Origin: Shewanella abyssi
Lineage (GTDB): Bacteria; Pseudomonadota; Gammaproteobacteria; Enterobacterales; Shewanellaceae
Assembly: GCF_023284025.1 (NCBI RefSeq)
Contig: NZ_JAKIKR010000037.1
Span: 1 to 51,727, forward strand
Direction: 5' to 3'
DNA length: 51,727 bases
Shown piece after piece: positions 29,282-38,072 of this stretch. Within the stretch, counting starts at the first letter, position 1, and the number at the start of each line of letters is the position of its first letter. Under the pieces are notes generated by a model. That model was not told the DNA's origin. It did not search any database and saw only the letters and a list, made by a program, of their open reading frames with translations. The translations under genes were made by a program, and so were the position numbers.

Positions 29282-29749
29282 ATGAAAGGCAATAAAGATG
29301 TCATCGACACATTAAACAAACTCCTCACCGGTGAGTTGTCGGCAATGGATCAATATTTTGTACACGGACTAATGTACGAAGATTGGGGCTTGAATGAGTT
29401 ACATGAGCGGATCTCCCATGAATCAGATGATGAACGCGAACATGCCAAAAAACTGGTGCAGCGTATCCTGTTTCTAGAAGGCACCCCCGACGTTGCCAGT
29501 CGTGAGCCACTTAATATCGGCAAGAATACCGAGCAGATGCTTAAGAACGACTTAGCATACGAGTATCAAGTTGCTGATAATCTACGTAGCGCAATTGCAC
29601 TGTGTGAACAGAAAAGTGATTACGAGAGTCGTGAAATTTTAGAGGTCTTGCTCGAAGAGACTGAATCGGACCATATGTACTGGCTTGAGAAACAGCTAGG
29701 GCTGATTGATATGGTTGGTTTACCCAATTATCTGCAAAGTAAAATGTAG
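29282..29749 (+). CDS. bfr: Bacterioferritin subunit with full ferroxidase ligands (no haem Met)
   Basis: 155 residues. E18, E51 and H54 are intact (SDDEREHAKKL), position 52 is Arg instead of the haem ligand Met, and E94 is present (DLAYEYQ). The last ligand helix reads EETESDHMYWLEKQ, with one extra residue compared with the first subunit. It should oxidise Fe(II) but not bind haem alone. The pair probably forms mixed 24-mers, as in Neisseria and Pseudomonas. Confidence 0.9.
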   Translation: MKGNKDVIDTLNKLLTGELSAMDQYFVHGLMYEDWGLNELHERISHESDDEREHAKKLVQRILFLEGTPDVASREPLNIGKNTEQMLKNDLAYEYQVADNLRSAIALCEQKSDYESREILEVLLEETESDHMYWLEKQLGLIDMVGLPNYLQSKM

Positions 29750-29780
29750 TCCGCTATTTCTGCCAGGGCAGATGTTCTAT

Positions 29781-29822
29781 AGGCACCAGAGCGACGATGG
29801 TGATGGTGCCTTACTCTTTTTC
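29781..29822 (+). terminator. Probable terminator after the bfr pair
   Basis: AGGCACCA (29781-29788) pairs with TGGTGCCT (29804-29811); a T-rich stretch CTCTTTTT follows after a short gap. Confidence 0.55.
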
Positions 29823-30020
29823 CTGCCTTTTTTTGACTTCTATATCGCCTACTTTTGTCGCTTTTACCGCTGTTGTACAGCAAGTATTCAGCTTCTAGAC
29901 ATTACAATCACAACTCGAATGAACAATGAACACTGATTCGAAAACAAACTTTCGATAATAAACTTTCGATAATGAACTTGAACACGCATTTGATAAGAGT
30001 TTGATAAGAGGGGAGAAGAT

Positions 30021-30224
30021 ATGATTATTGCTGTAAAAAGCAACGCATATGACAGCGAAAATCAGCTTAAAATCGCACGTCTTCTTTGTAAGATTGAACG
30101 TCTAGAGCAACAGCTTGAGATGGTTCAGTCTGGACATTGTCACTCATTGGCATTACATAAAGCCTACACGACTAAGTCCACACTTTCTGTGGATGAACTG
30201 TCAATGCTGACAAAACTATTTTGA
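30021..30224 (+). CDS. Small hypothetical protein with a coiled-coil segment, 67 residues
   Basis: AGGGGAGAAGAT lies just before the ATG, a strong ribosome binding site. Residues ~15-37 (ENQLKIARLLCKIERLEQQLEMV) form a heptad-like amphipathic helix, and there is no membrane segment. I do not recognise the family. Preceded by short direct repeats (TTTCGATAAT and TTTGATAAGAG, each twice), which may be the promoter region. Reality of the gene rests on the ribosome site and helix pattern only. Confidence 0.5.
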   Translation: MIIAVKSNAYDSENQLKIARLLCKIERLEQQLEMVQSGHCHSLALHKAYTTKSTLSVDELSMLTKLF

Positions 30225-30472
30225 ACGTTACAGTCTTAAGATTGAGAGTGTTAAAAAGTCTTATCCAGTAACATCGACTATCAAACAATATCGTATTCCC
30301 CCATTCTCTATCGTAGACTCAAGGTTGCTAAACAACGCGACCAATTCCTTTCGTTCTCCGTAAACTGCTATTTAGCCAGTTAGCAGCTAATGTTGCATTT
30401 TGTGCTTTAATCTTGTCAATTTTCTGTTAAATTCATTATTCCTAAAAAAATATAATAATAAAGGGATATAGG

Positions 30473-32473
30473 ATGCATTGGTTTAAACGCTCGCTAAGTA
30501 TGCAGCTGGTTGTGACTATTGTTGGCGCTTTGGCGGTACTTTTCACCATCGTTGCATTGTTCTTAGTTAAGAATGAGAGTGCCAGTACTCGCCAGCAAAT
30601 TGATAACGACCTCAGCGGTCTAGTACAGCTTAAATCTAACGAAGTTCGCAGTTATTTTGTCGCCAAAGGTCAATTAATTCACGCGGTATTTGCAGATCCG
30701 ACAGTGTTGCAGTGGTTCGGCAAATATGATCGCCGCTTAAGCGATCTGTCTTCAGATAAACAATACAGCGCTATTATTGACTACTTTAAGTTCTTCTCCG
30801 ATAAAGACAGTGACATTAAGTCAGTGTTTTTTGGTTCTGCTAATACCTTTGAATACTTCGATTTAAATGGTCGCTACAACGACAGTGAGTACTACACTAA
30901 CAAACGCCCATGGTGGCAAGAAGCCATTGATCAAAATGGCATGTTTGTCGGCGATCCTGCCGTTGACGCCAACGACGGCTCAATATCGGCAACCGTGAAA
31001 ACGGTGGTAAAAGATCAGTCCGGTCGGTTCATCGGCATCGGTGGTATGGATATTCTGATCGACACCATTGGTAGCGAGCTGCTAGCGCCGATTAAATATC
31101 AGGGAGCAGGCCAGGCTTTCTTGATCACCAATGCCGGTAAACTGGTTTATTTTCCCGGCTTTAGTGATAAATTCCCACCAGGCTCTGACGCTGCTGAAAT
31201 CGATAACCAATTTAGAGACAGTGAAGGTTTTAGTGATCTAAGCAGGCAAATGCAATCACAAAGTGCTGGTTTTGCCGAAGTGACCTTTAAAGGCGAATCA
31301 CAAAGAGTCAGTTTTGTTGAAGTGGGTGGCGATTTCCCAGAACAGAGATGGCACCTAGCGTTCATGTTGCCAACGGAGGTGATTGAGGCGCCAGTGACAG
31401 ATGCCATCATCAACTCAATTTTACTCTCTTGTTTGATAATGCTTTTTGTCGGTGTCACGGTATGGGGCATGTTAATGCCGTTTAGAAAACAGATTAATAG
31501 CTTATTGTTGGCGATGGAAGATATTGCCGAAGGCGATAGCGATCTGGCAAAACGTATCGAAATGGACAGAGAGGATGAGCTTGGACAACTCGGTGATGCA
31601 TTCAATCGGTTTGCGGCAAAAGTACAGGGAATGCTGCAAGATACTCGTGATTTAACCTTAGAAGTTGAAAACGGTGTTACCGCTGCTGCAGAAGTCAGCG
31701 AGCGAGCACTTAATTCTGTTGCACAGCAGAAAGCGGAGATAGCCTCTGTTGCGACCGCGGCGACAGAAATGGCGCATACCAGCCAAGAGATGGCGGCAAG
31801 TGCACAACGCGCCAGCGACTTTGCCGATAAGGCACAGACTGAATCAATTGAAGGTGGCGCGATTGTCGCGCAAGCGACTCAAGGGATGCAGTCTTTATCG
31901 GTGCAGGTGATTGAAGCGGCTAAAGTCGTTAAAAAGCTGCGCACTCGCTCAGAGCAAATTGGTGAAGTGCTTAATGTCATCAGAGGCATTGCAGAGCAAA
32001 CAAACTTGTTAGCGCTTAACGCCGCTATTGAAGCCGCTAGAGCGGGTGAGCAAGGGCGCGGCTTTGCCGTTGTAGCCGATGAAGTGCGTACATTGGCCTC
32101 GCGCACGCAAGATTCAACCGCCAATATTCAAGAGATCATCCAAACCTTGCAGCAAAATGCCAATGAAGCTGAGCAGGTGATGGAAGCGGGAGTTGAGCAA
32201 GCTAATATTGGTCAGGATCTCACCGCTAAAGTAGAAATCGCGCTAGGCAGTATTACCGGGGCGATTGAAGCTATTCAGCAGCAAACCATCGAGATCTCCG
32301 CCGCGGTGGGTCAGCAAGCCGTCGTCGCTGAAGAGGTGGCATGCAATGTTGAGAATGTTCGCGCGTTATCTGATGACTCTTTGGCGGCAAGTGAGGAGTT
32401 ATCGCGTAACTTTGCTAGCTTTGCCCAAGTGACCGAGTCATTATCGAGTAACATTAAGCAGTTCAAGATCTAG
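30473..32473 (+). CDS. Methyl-accepting chemotaxis protein with a periplasmic Cache domain
   Basis: 666 residues. Membrane helix at ~8-28; periplasmic double-Cache domain ~35-280 with [22 protein letters not shown] and [17 protein letters not shown]; second helix ~305-325; HAMP ~325-380; signalling domain to the end with the hairpin tip [20 protein letters not shown] and [19 protein letters not shown]. The YxxxRPWWxxA pattern is common in Cache sensors of amino acids or amines. No C-terminal CheR/CheB pentapeptide. Ligand unknown. A terminator follows. Confidence 0.92.
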   Translation: MHWFKRSLSMQLVVTIVGALAVLFTIVALFLVKNESASTRQQIDNDLSGLVQLKSNEVRSYFVAKGQLIHAVFADPTVLQWFGKYDRRLSDLSSDKQYSAIIDYFKFFSDKDSDIKSVFFGSANTFEYFDLNGRYNDSEYYTNKRPWWQEAIDQNGMFVGDPAVDANDGSISATVKTVVKDQSGRFIGIGGMDILIDTIGSELLAPIKYQGAGQAFLITNAGKLVYFPGFSDKFPPGSDAAEIDNQFRDSEGFSDLSRQMQSQSAGFAEVTFKGESQRVSFVEVGGDFPEQRWHLAFMLPTEVIEAPVTDAIINSILLSCLIMLFVGVTVWGMLMPFRKQINSLLLAMEDIAEGDSDLAKRIEMDREDELGQLGDAFNRFAAKVQGMLQDTRDLTLEVENGVTAAAEVSERALNSVAQQKAEIASVATAATEMAHTSQEMAASAQRASDFADKAQTESIEGGAIVAQATQGMQSLSVQVIEAAKVVKKLRTRSEQIGEVLNVIRGIAEQTNLLALNAAIEAARAGEQGRGFAVVADEVRTLASRTQDSTANIQEIIQTLQQNANEAEQVMEAGVEQANIGQDLTAKVEIALGSITGAIEAIQQQTIEISAAVGQQAVVAEEVACNVENVRALSDDSLAASEELSRNFASFAQVTESLSSNIKQFKI

Positions 32474-32503
32474 ACCGCTAATGCAGTGAGCATCAGGTTA
32501 GGC

Positions 32504-32531
32504 AAAAACGGAGCCAATGGGCTCCGTTTTC
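32504..32531 (+). terminator. Intrinsic terminator after the chemoreceptor gene
   Basis: AAAACGGAGCC, loop AATG, GGCTCCGTTTT: 11-bp stem. Confidence 0.85.
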
Positions 32532-32602
32532 GATCCTATAATAAGCAAGTGATACACATTAACTTCCCGCCAAAAGCACTATTTAGTCACCTCCCTCTTG
32601 AG

Positions 32603-32622
32603 TACTGTTTTTATATACAGTA
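32603..32622 (+). promoter_or_regulatory. LexA (SOS) box of dinB
   Basis: TACTGTTTTTATATACAGTA fits the LexA consensus CTGT-N8-ACAG with the typical AT-rich spacer and flanking TA/TA. It sits 25 bp before the dinB start. Confidence 0.9.
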
Positions 32623-32646
32623 ATATCCATTGTGGAGGACTTGAGA

Positions 32647-33726
32647 TTGCAAAAAATAATTCATGTCGATATGGACTGCTTTTACGCTGCAGTAGAGATG
32701 CGTGATTTTCCTGAGCTTAGAGGTAAGCCCATTGCTGTTGGTGGCAGAAGTGATCGTCGCGGCGTGATAAGCACTTGTAGCTATGAAGCAAGAAAATTTG
32801 GCGTACGCTCGGCAATGGCATCAGCTTATGCGCTTAAGCTTTGCCCTGACCTCATCTTAGTGCCTGGCAGAATGCAGGTATATAAAGACGTTTCGACTAA
32901 AATTCGGGCGGTGTTTGCTAAATATACAGACCTTATTGAGCCACTATCGTTAGATGAAGCCTATCTGGATGTCACTGACAGTCCTCACTGCCAAGGCTCT
33001 GCCACCCGTATTGCAGAAGCCATTAGGCGAGATATTCTGTTGGAAACGGGACTGACAGCATCAGCTGGAATTGCATCGGTTAAATTTTTGGCAAAAATCG
33101 CCTCCGATCTTAATAAACCTAATGGCCAATATGTTATCCGTCCTGAAATGATTGAAGAGTTTGTAAAAACATTACCGCTGATTAAAATCCCAGGGGTGGG
33201 TAAAGTCACCGCTAAGAAGTTAGCGGATATTGGTCTGCATACGTGTAGCGACGTGCAGGCCTATTCTGATCGCGCTCTAGTTGAGCGTTTTGGTAAGTTT
33301 GGAGGGGTATTGATAGAGCGCGCTAAAGGCATCGACACACGGGGAATTTCTGCCAATAGGGAGCGTAAGTCTGTTGGTGTTGAAACTACCTTAGCTAAAG
33401 ATATTTACACGCTGGAACAGTGCAAATCCGTAATGCCGCAATTGATCCAAGAGCTGGGGGCCAGAGTCAGTCGTAGTGCCAAAGATCGCACCATTCATAA
33501 ACAAGTGGTAAAGCTTAAGTTTGATGATTTTAAACAAACCACCATAGAGCACCGTAGCGATGAAGTGTCTGTTAATCTGTTTTACCAGTTATTGGAACAA
33601 GCGCTAGAAAGACAACAAGGCCGAGGAATACGCTTATTGGGGGTTGCAGTGGGGCTGGCCTCTAAACAAGTCATTAATGATGAGGCGAGTGCAGCAAGTG
33701 CATCGCAACTAGACTTAGGCTTTTAG
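32647..33726 (+). CDS. dinB: DNA polymerase IV (Y-family, SOS-induced)
   Basis: 359 residues from TTG 32647 ([20 protein letters not shown]). TTG is chosen because GGAGG at 32634-32638 lies 8 bases upstream and E. coli DinB starts at the same place; the GTG at 32632 would overlap that site. Catalytic acidic residues are in [12 protein letters not shown] and [22 protein letters not shown], the helix-hairpin-helix [19 protein letters not shown] and the little-finger domain follow. It performs translesion synthesis. The C-terminus SASQLDLGF resembles a beta-clamp binding motif (QLDLGF). LexA box upstream. Confidence 0.94.
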   Translation: MQKIIHVDMDCFYAAVEMRDFPELRGKPIAVGGRSDRRGVISTCSYEARKFGVRSAMASAYALKLCPDLILVPGRMQVYKDVSTKIRAVFAKYTDLIEPLSLDEAYLDVTDSPHCQGSATRIAEAIRRDILLETGLTASAGIASVKFLAKIASDLNKPNGQYVIRPEMIEEFVKTLPLIKIPGVGKVTAKKLADIGLHTCSDVQAYSDRALVERFGKFGGVLIERAKGIDTRGISANRERKSVGVETTLAKDIYTLEQCKSVMPQLIQELGARVSRSAKDRTIHKQVVKLKFDDFKQTTIEHRSDEVSVNLFYQLLEQALERQQGRGIRLLGVAVGLASKQVINDEASAASASQLDLGF

Positions 33727-33807
33727 ACAGAGTTTTTAGAACGAGATTTCTAAGTTAGCTTTTTAGAAAGAGTTTTTTAGTTGAGGATCTGAAAGTCGGT
33801 CAAGATT

Positions 33808-33841
33808 AAAAAAGCCGCTGACTTAACATCAGCGGCTTTTT
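33808..33841. terminator. Bidirectional terminator between dinB and pepD
   Basis: AAAAAAGCCGCTGA and TCAGCGGCTTTTT pair around CTTAACA-type loop; both strands end in T runs, serving the two convergent genes. Confidence 0.88.
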
Positions 33842-33893
33842 AGTGTTCGACGGTATTATTGATATCGCGATGTCATAGCGATATCAACAAGCT

Positions 33894-35354
33894 TTAATCT
33901 TTAACTGGCGTGCGTTCAAGAACCGCTAATAATAGTTTCCAGTATTGGCCAACCGTAGTGATGTTAACTTTCTCATCTGGACTATGTGGATAGCGAATAG
34001 TCGGGCCAATCGATACCATATCCATCTCTGGGTAAGGCTTCTTAAACAGACCACACTCAAGACCGGCATGGATCACCATGATTGTCGGCTCTTTGTTATA
34101 GATGTCTTGGTAAGTAGCACGGACACTTTCCATTACCGCTGAGCTGTTATCAGGCTTCCAACCAGGATAAGCACCGCTGAACTCAACGTTGGCACCCGCT
34201 AAGTTACTCAAAGAGGTCAACACACCCTCTATCTCTTCACGGCCAGAGTCGATTAATGAACGGATAAGGCAAAGCACCTGCACTGAATCTGTTTCAGTGC
34301 TGATGACGCCGACGTTAAGTGAGGTTTCAGTCACGCCTGCAACTTCATCGCTCATACGCACAACGCCGTTAGGGCAGGCATTGAGGATATCAATTAAGAT
34401 CTGTTGTGAGTCTTCACTCATGACCTTTGTTTCGGCTGGGATCTCAGTCAATGTCAGCGTTGTGTCAGGGTCGGCAATGGCCAACTCTTGTCGAACCAAT
34501 GCTTGGAACTCAGCAATACGTTGCTGCAGTAGTGTCACGTTTTCAGCGGGCGTCATAAAGCTAATTTGCGCTTCACGGGGAATAGCGTTACGCAGTGAGC
34601 CGCCAGTGAAGTTAGTAAGCTCAAGCGCAAGTTCATCGCTATAGTCGAACAGGAATCTAGCGAGTAATTTATTGGCATTACCGCGGCCTAAATGAATATT
34701 GACCCCTGAATGACCGCCTTTAAGCCCCGCTATCGATAACGTGAAGCTTGAGTTTGTCGGCTCAGGAGACTGCCACACCATAGGTACACTGATTTGGCCA
34801 TCGACACCGCCAGCGCAACCCATGTAGATCTCGCCCTCTTGCTCTGAATCGGTGTTAATAAGGATATCAGCTTCAAGCATGCCAGCTTCTAGGCCAAATG
34901 CACCGGTCATTCCGGCCTCTTCATCGATAGTCAATAACACTTCAAGTGGACCGTGGGCAATGTCGTCAGCACCGAGAATCGCTAAAGCTGAAGCCATACC
35001 TATGCCGTTATCAGCACCCAGCGTAGTGCCTCTCGCTTTAACCCAGTCACCATCAACATAAGCATCAATCGGATCTTTTTCAAAATCATGCACTTTATCG
35101 GCATTCTTTTGTGGGACCATATCGATATGGGCTTGTAGCACCACGATTTTACGATCTTCCATGCCCGCAGTTGCGGCTTTCTTGATAATAAGGTTACCGA
35201 CTTTATCTTCAATAACTGAAAGCTGTTTGTCTTTCGCCCAAGCTTGAATGTGCTCACTCAACGCTTGCTCATGCTTCGATGGGTGTGGAATGGCACAGAT
35301 TTGTTCGAACCATTGCCATAGTGCTTGTGGTTGTAGCTGGTTTAGTGCAGTCAC
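33894..35354 (-). CDS. pepD: Aminoacyl-histidine dipeptidase PepD (M20)
   Basis: 486 residues, the usual PepD length. CAIPHPSKHEQALSEHI near the start, VLQAHIDMVPQKN (metal ligand His), TTLGADNGIGMA (Asp), LTIDEEAGMTGA (catalytic Glu pair) and HAGLECGLF are in order. The enzyme is a cytosolic zinc dipeptidase splitting Xaa-His dipeptides such as carnosine. Transcribed divergently from the M17 peptidase gene; two peptidases sharing one regulatory region suggest a peptide-scavenging locus. Confidence 0.93.
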   Translation of the reverse strand: MTALNQLQPQALWQWFEQICAIPHPSKHEQALSEHIQAWAKDKQLSVIEDKVGNLIIKKAATAGMEDRKIVVLQAHIDMVPQKNADKVHDFEKDPIDAYVDGDWVKARGTTLGADNGIGMASALAILGADDIAHGPLEVLLTIDEEAGMTGAFGLEAGMLEADILINTDSEQEGEIYMGCAGGVDGQISVPMVWQSPEPTNSSFTLSIAGLKGGHSGVNIHLGRGNANKLLARFLFDYSDELALELTNFTGGSLRNAIPREAQISFMTPAENVTLLQQRIAEFQALVRQELAIADPDTTLTLTEIPAETKVMSEDSQQILIDILNACPNGVVRMSDEVAGVTETSLNVGVISTETDSVQVLCLIRSLIDSGREEIEGVLTSLSNLAGANVEFSGAYPGWKPDNSSAVMESVRATYQDIYNKEPTIMVIHAGLECGLFKKPYPEMDMVSIGPTIRYPHSPDEKVNITTVGQYWKLLLAVLERTPVKD

Positions 35355-35581
35355 AGAAAATTCCCCTATTACTCAAATTATCACTAGAGCGCTGGTGCGC
35401 TTGAGGCTGAAAACCGCAATATTCTACCATAATCTTTGTTTACGCAAGCGTGGTTTACTGTGCTTTAGCGAGGGACTGTCAGCAGAAGTTTCCAGATGAG
35501 TTTTCAAGCACAATTAAGTGGTTGGTAATCTGTGCTCAATAGGACAATAATGCCAGCAATTAAAAATAAAAAGGAAGGGTT

Positions 35582-37123
35582 ATGGCTTCGGTAAAATTTG
35601 TTGATGTTGTCGATAAAGAGGCAATTTTTGAAGGTAATGGTTGGGATGCCTTAGTGGTGGTTTCTGCTGATCTTAAATCTATAAAAGTGGATGAAGTGGC
35701 ACTGCTGGCAGATCACGGGCAAAAGATCGATCAACGCGTTGGTAAGTCGGTCACATTGCTGTTTGCGCCAGGCATGGCGGGTGGACGCTTGATCATTGCG
35801 CCAGTGAAAAAAGCCGCTGATGAATATGAAGATGTGCGCGTGTTTGCTGATGCCGCCCGCACTGGTATTCGAGTCGCCAAAGAAGCAGGGGCAAAACGGC
35901 CATTATTACTGGTTAATGGCATTGCTGAGGCGCGCTATCAAAAATCGGCCGAAGTTGCTGCCTTGGCATGTGGGCAAGAGCTATGGCAAGCGTTAGAGCT
36001 GCGAGAAGCGGGTGGGGCAGATGCGGAGTTAGAGTGTATTGGCTTGCTGAGTGATAGGCATAATGCCGCGACGCTAACCGCGATTGAAGCGGGGCGTAAC
36101 CTCGCCAGAGACTTATGCGGCACCGAACCTGAACGTATGTCGGCGCCCGCTTTTGCTGATTATTGTTTGGCAGCGTTGACTGATAGTAACTTAACCATGT
36201 CAGTTGTTGAAGATAGAGATGTTCTTGAACGTGATTACCCGCTGTTATGCGCAGTCGGACGTTCATCTTTTGCAGTACTCAGACATCAACCGCGAGTGGT
36301 TAAGCTTGAATATGTCGGCGCAGGCGACATTGAGCGTACTTTCCTCTTTGCCGGCAAAGGTGTTGTTTACGACACTGGCGGTGCGGATATAAAGATTGCT
36401 GGTGGAATGGCGGGCATGAGCCGTGATAAAGGCGGCGCAGCGGCAGTAGCGGGGTTAATGAAAACCGTCAGTATGCTTAAGCCCAAAGGCATTCGTATTG
36501 TTGCTGAGCTGGGATTAGTGCGAAATAGCATTGGTAGCGAAGCGTTTGTCACCGATGAGATCATTGCCAGTCATGCAGGTCTTCGGGTGCGCATCGGTAA
36601 TACCGATGCCGAAGGTCGACTTGTTTTAGCCGACTTGCTGTCCCACCTGCGTATTAAAGCGCAATCTGCGGTTAATCCTGAAATGTTTTCAGTCGCGACT
36701 TTAACCGGCCATGTTGTTCGTTGTTTTGGTGGTTATACTGCGGCAGTAGAAAATAGTGTGGCTAAGCAGGCCAATGTGGCAAGTAACATCCAGCAAAAAG
36801 CGGCTATCTGGGGCGAGCCTATTGAAGTTAGCCAATTACGTCGAGAAGACTTTAGTAAAATTGTGGATCCATCGGGTGCTGCTGATATGTTGTCATCTAA
36901 CAATGCACCATCGTCGGTGACTGCGCGTGGGCATCAATATCCAGCTGCATTTTTGATTGAAGCCTCAGGCTTAAGCTTGCATGGACTCAATAGTGACAAG
37001 CCTATTGCTTACACTCATTTGGATATCGCCGGTAGTGCCACCGAAGGTCACCCTCAATGGGGAGACCCTACTGCAACACCTATCGTGGGGATGTTCAACT
37101 ATATCGTCGACAGCCTGAAATAA
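35582..37123 (+). CDS. M17-family leucyl aminopeptidase
   Basis: 513 residues. The C-terminal catalytic domain has GKGVVYDTGGADIKIAGG (D264, K271), SRDKGGAAAVAGL (D282) and NTDAEGRLVLADLL (D342, E344, R346), so all metal and catalytic residues of M17 peptidases are present. The N-terminal ~200 residues are the divergent macrodomain-like part. The YDTGGADIKIAGGMAGM form is closer to the NPEPL1-like branch than to E. coli PepA or PepB. A hexameric dizinc enzyme is expected. AAGGAAGGGTT is the ribosome site. Confidence 0.85.
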   Translation: MASVKFVDVVDKEAIFEGNGWDALVVVSADLKSIKVDEVALLADHGQKIDQRVGKSVTLLFAPGMAGGRLIIAPVKKAADEYEDVRVFADAARTGIRVAKEAGAKRPLLLVNGIAEARYQKSAEVAALACGQELWQALELREAGGADAELECIGLLSDRHNAATLTAIEAGRNLARDLCGTEPERMSAPAFADYCLAALTDSNLTMSVVEDRDVLERDYPLLCAVGRSSFAVLRHQPRVVKLEYVGAGDIERTFLFAGKGVVYDTGGADIKIAGGMAGMSRDKGGAAAVAGLMKTVSMLKPKGIRIVAELGLVRNSIGSEAFVTDEIIASHAGLRVRIGNTDAEGRLVLADLLSHLRIKAQSAVNPEMFSVATLTGHVVRCFGGYTAAVENSVAKQANVASNIQQKAAIWGEPIEVSQLRREDFSKIVDPSGAADMLSSNNAPSSVTARGHQYPAAFLIEASGLSLHGLNSDKPIAYTHLDIAGSATEGHPQWGDPTATPIVGMFNYIVDSLK

Positions 37124-37142
37124 TGCGCTGTTAAATACTGCA

Positions 37143-37166
37143 GCCGAGAGCATATCTCGGCTTTTT
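37143..37166 (+). terminator. Intrinsic terminator after the M17 peptidase gene
   Basis: GCCGAGA, loop GCATA, TCTCGGC, then TTTTT. It separates the peptidase transcript from the tandem RNA units downstream. Confidence 0.88.
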
Positions 37167-37178
37167 AATAACTATTCA

Positions 37179-37193
37179 TGTAATAAAATTACC
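37179..37193. promoter_or_regulatory. HexR-like palindrome, distal copy of unit 1
   Basis: TGTAATAAAATTACC: arms GTAAT and ATTAC separated by AAA. It resembles the HexR operator known to me from Shewanella (TGTAATTAAATTACA). It lies about 50 bp upstream of the proximal site. Confidence 0.5.
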
Positions 37194-37229
37194 AAAAGTA
37201 AGCTATTTCATGCTTTTTATAGAAAAAGG

Positions 37230-37257
37230 TTGTAATAAAACTACATTTAGCTATAAT
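37230..37257 (+). promoter_or_regulatory. Sigma-70 promoter of unit 1 with HexR-like site on the -35
   Basis: TTGTAA (37230-37235), 16-bp spacer, TATAAT (37252-37257). The -35 is inside TGTAATAAAACTACA (37231-37245), a palindrome with one mismatch in its second arm. Binding there would block polymerase. A start near 37264 is expected. Confidence 0.7.
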
Positions 37258-37413
37258 TGCTCTCGTTGGTTAGGCAGGTGCCTAATCGAGCTAGTCTATC
37301 CAGGATGGATAATTCTCCAAGGAATCGAGCGACAAGTTGACTTTGCTTAACCCAAGATGGGTTGTAACAACAAGCACAGTATTTGGAATTCAACTTAGTT
37401 AGGAGTAATGATT

Positions 37414-37512
37414 ATGTCTTTTACAATGAGCACCACAATTTATTCGCAGAGCTTTTGGTTAAACACAGATGTTTTGCGTGGCGGTATATATACCATGGCA
37501 TACAAGGGGTAA
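37414..37512 (+). CDS. Short peptide of unit 1, 32 residues
   Basis: Encodes MSFTMSTTIYSQSFWLN, then TDVLRGGIYTMAYKG. TTAGGAG ends 8 bases before the ATG. The paralogue in unit 2 shares IYSQSxWLNTDVLRGG; within that block two of the codon changes are silent (CAG/CAA, AAC/AAT) and one changes Phe to Ser, so the peptide itself seems selected. No membrane helix or signal peptide. After the Gly-Gly the two peptides keep chemistry but not identity (IYTMAY versus LFAMTF). Function unknown; a peptide precursor cleaved after Gly-Gly, or a leader peptide, are the possibilities I would consider. Confidence 0.6.
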   Translation: MSFTMSTTIYSQSFWLNTDVLRGGIYTMAYKG

Positions 37513-37658
37513 CCTACTTGTAGCCCACCCGTTTCCATCATCCTTTATTGCACCTTTATAAGGTGTTTATAGACCAAGTTGTAAATTGAGCATCAATTTG
37601 CAATTGATTACCGCTAGCGCGTTAACCAATTTCCATCTGGAACACTTGAATATGTCTT

Positions 37659-37685
37659 GCCCGCTCATTGAGCGGGCTTTTTTTT
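37659..37685 (+). terminator. Intrinsic terminator of unit 1
   Basis: GCCCGCTC, loop ATT, GAGCGGGC, then eight T. Preceded by the segment GGAACACTTGAATATGTCT, identical in unit 2. Confidence 0.92.
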
Positions 37686-37882
37686 GCCTGTCCGTTTATT
37701 ATTGGGTCACTCACAAGTTCAAGTGTCTGCCGATTATCGTTATTTAACCGTAATTTTCTCGACCGAAAACCGCGATATCTAGACGTGGCTCGCAAAGATG
37801 GCTGTTTTTGCGATCTCCATGTGCGCGTGGTGTGGTTAAATTACGTTTAAAGCCAGTTTTTGGGATTATTCTTAATTAGTAG
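37686..37882. other. Spacer between the two units
   Basis: About 200 bp with no gene I can support. A 60-codon frame here starts inside the terminator and has no ribosome site. Confidence 0.5.
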
Positions 37883-37910
37883 TTGTAATTAAATTACGAA
37901 ACCCTATAAT
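37883..37910 (+). promoter_or_regulatory. Sigma-70 promoter of unit 2 with HexR-like site on the -35
   Basis: TTGTAA (37883-37888), 16-bp spacer, TATAAT (37905-37910). TGTAATTAAATTACG (37884-37898) covers the -35 and differs from the HexR consensus I recall at only the last base. Same geometry as unit 1. Confidence 0.75.
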
Positions 37911-38072
37911 GGCAACTCTTGATTAGGGTTAAGCCTATCAAGGTTAGTCTATCCAGGAAGGATAATTCTCCAAGGAATCGAGCGACAAGTTGACTCATCA
38001 GTTTAATTGGTTTCAACCCCGTAATTAAATTGATTAGAGTATTTTTTTACAACTTTGTTTGGAGTAATGATT

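Larger units (their letters stand above)
37264..37685 (+). ncRNA. Predicted structured RNA (unit 1), containing a 32-codon ORF
   Basis: Predicted transcript of about 420 nt. Hairpins: 37262-37290 (TTAGGC/GCCTAA and CTCG/CGAG), 37298-37312 (TATCC, loop AGGAT, GGATA), 37551-37565 (CACCTT/AAGGTG), 37583-37599 (AAATTGA/TCAATTT), 37631-37641 (TTCCA/TGGAA region) and the terminator. Homologous stems in unit 2 have different bases but still pair. Core 37292-37342 is identical to unit 2 at 50 of 51 positions. I do not recognise an Rfam family. Confidence 0.6.

Noticed and set aside
35913..36266. 117-codon minus-strand ORF in the M17 peptidase gene
   Set aside because: Antisense to a complete catalytic enzyme gene; no independent signal.
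37668..37850. 60-codon ORF following unit 1
   Set aside because: It starts inside the terminator hairpin of unit 1, lacks a ribosome site and has no counterpart in unit 2.
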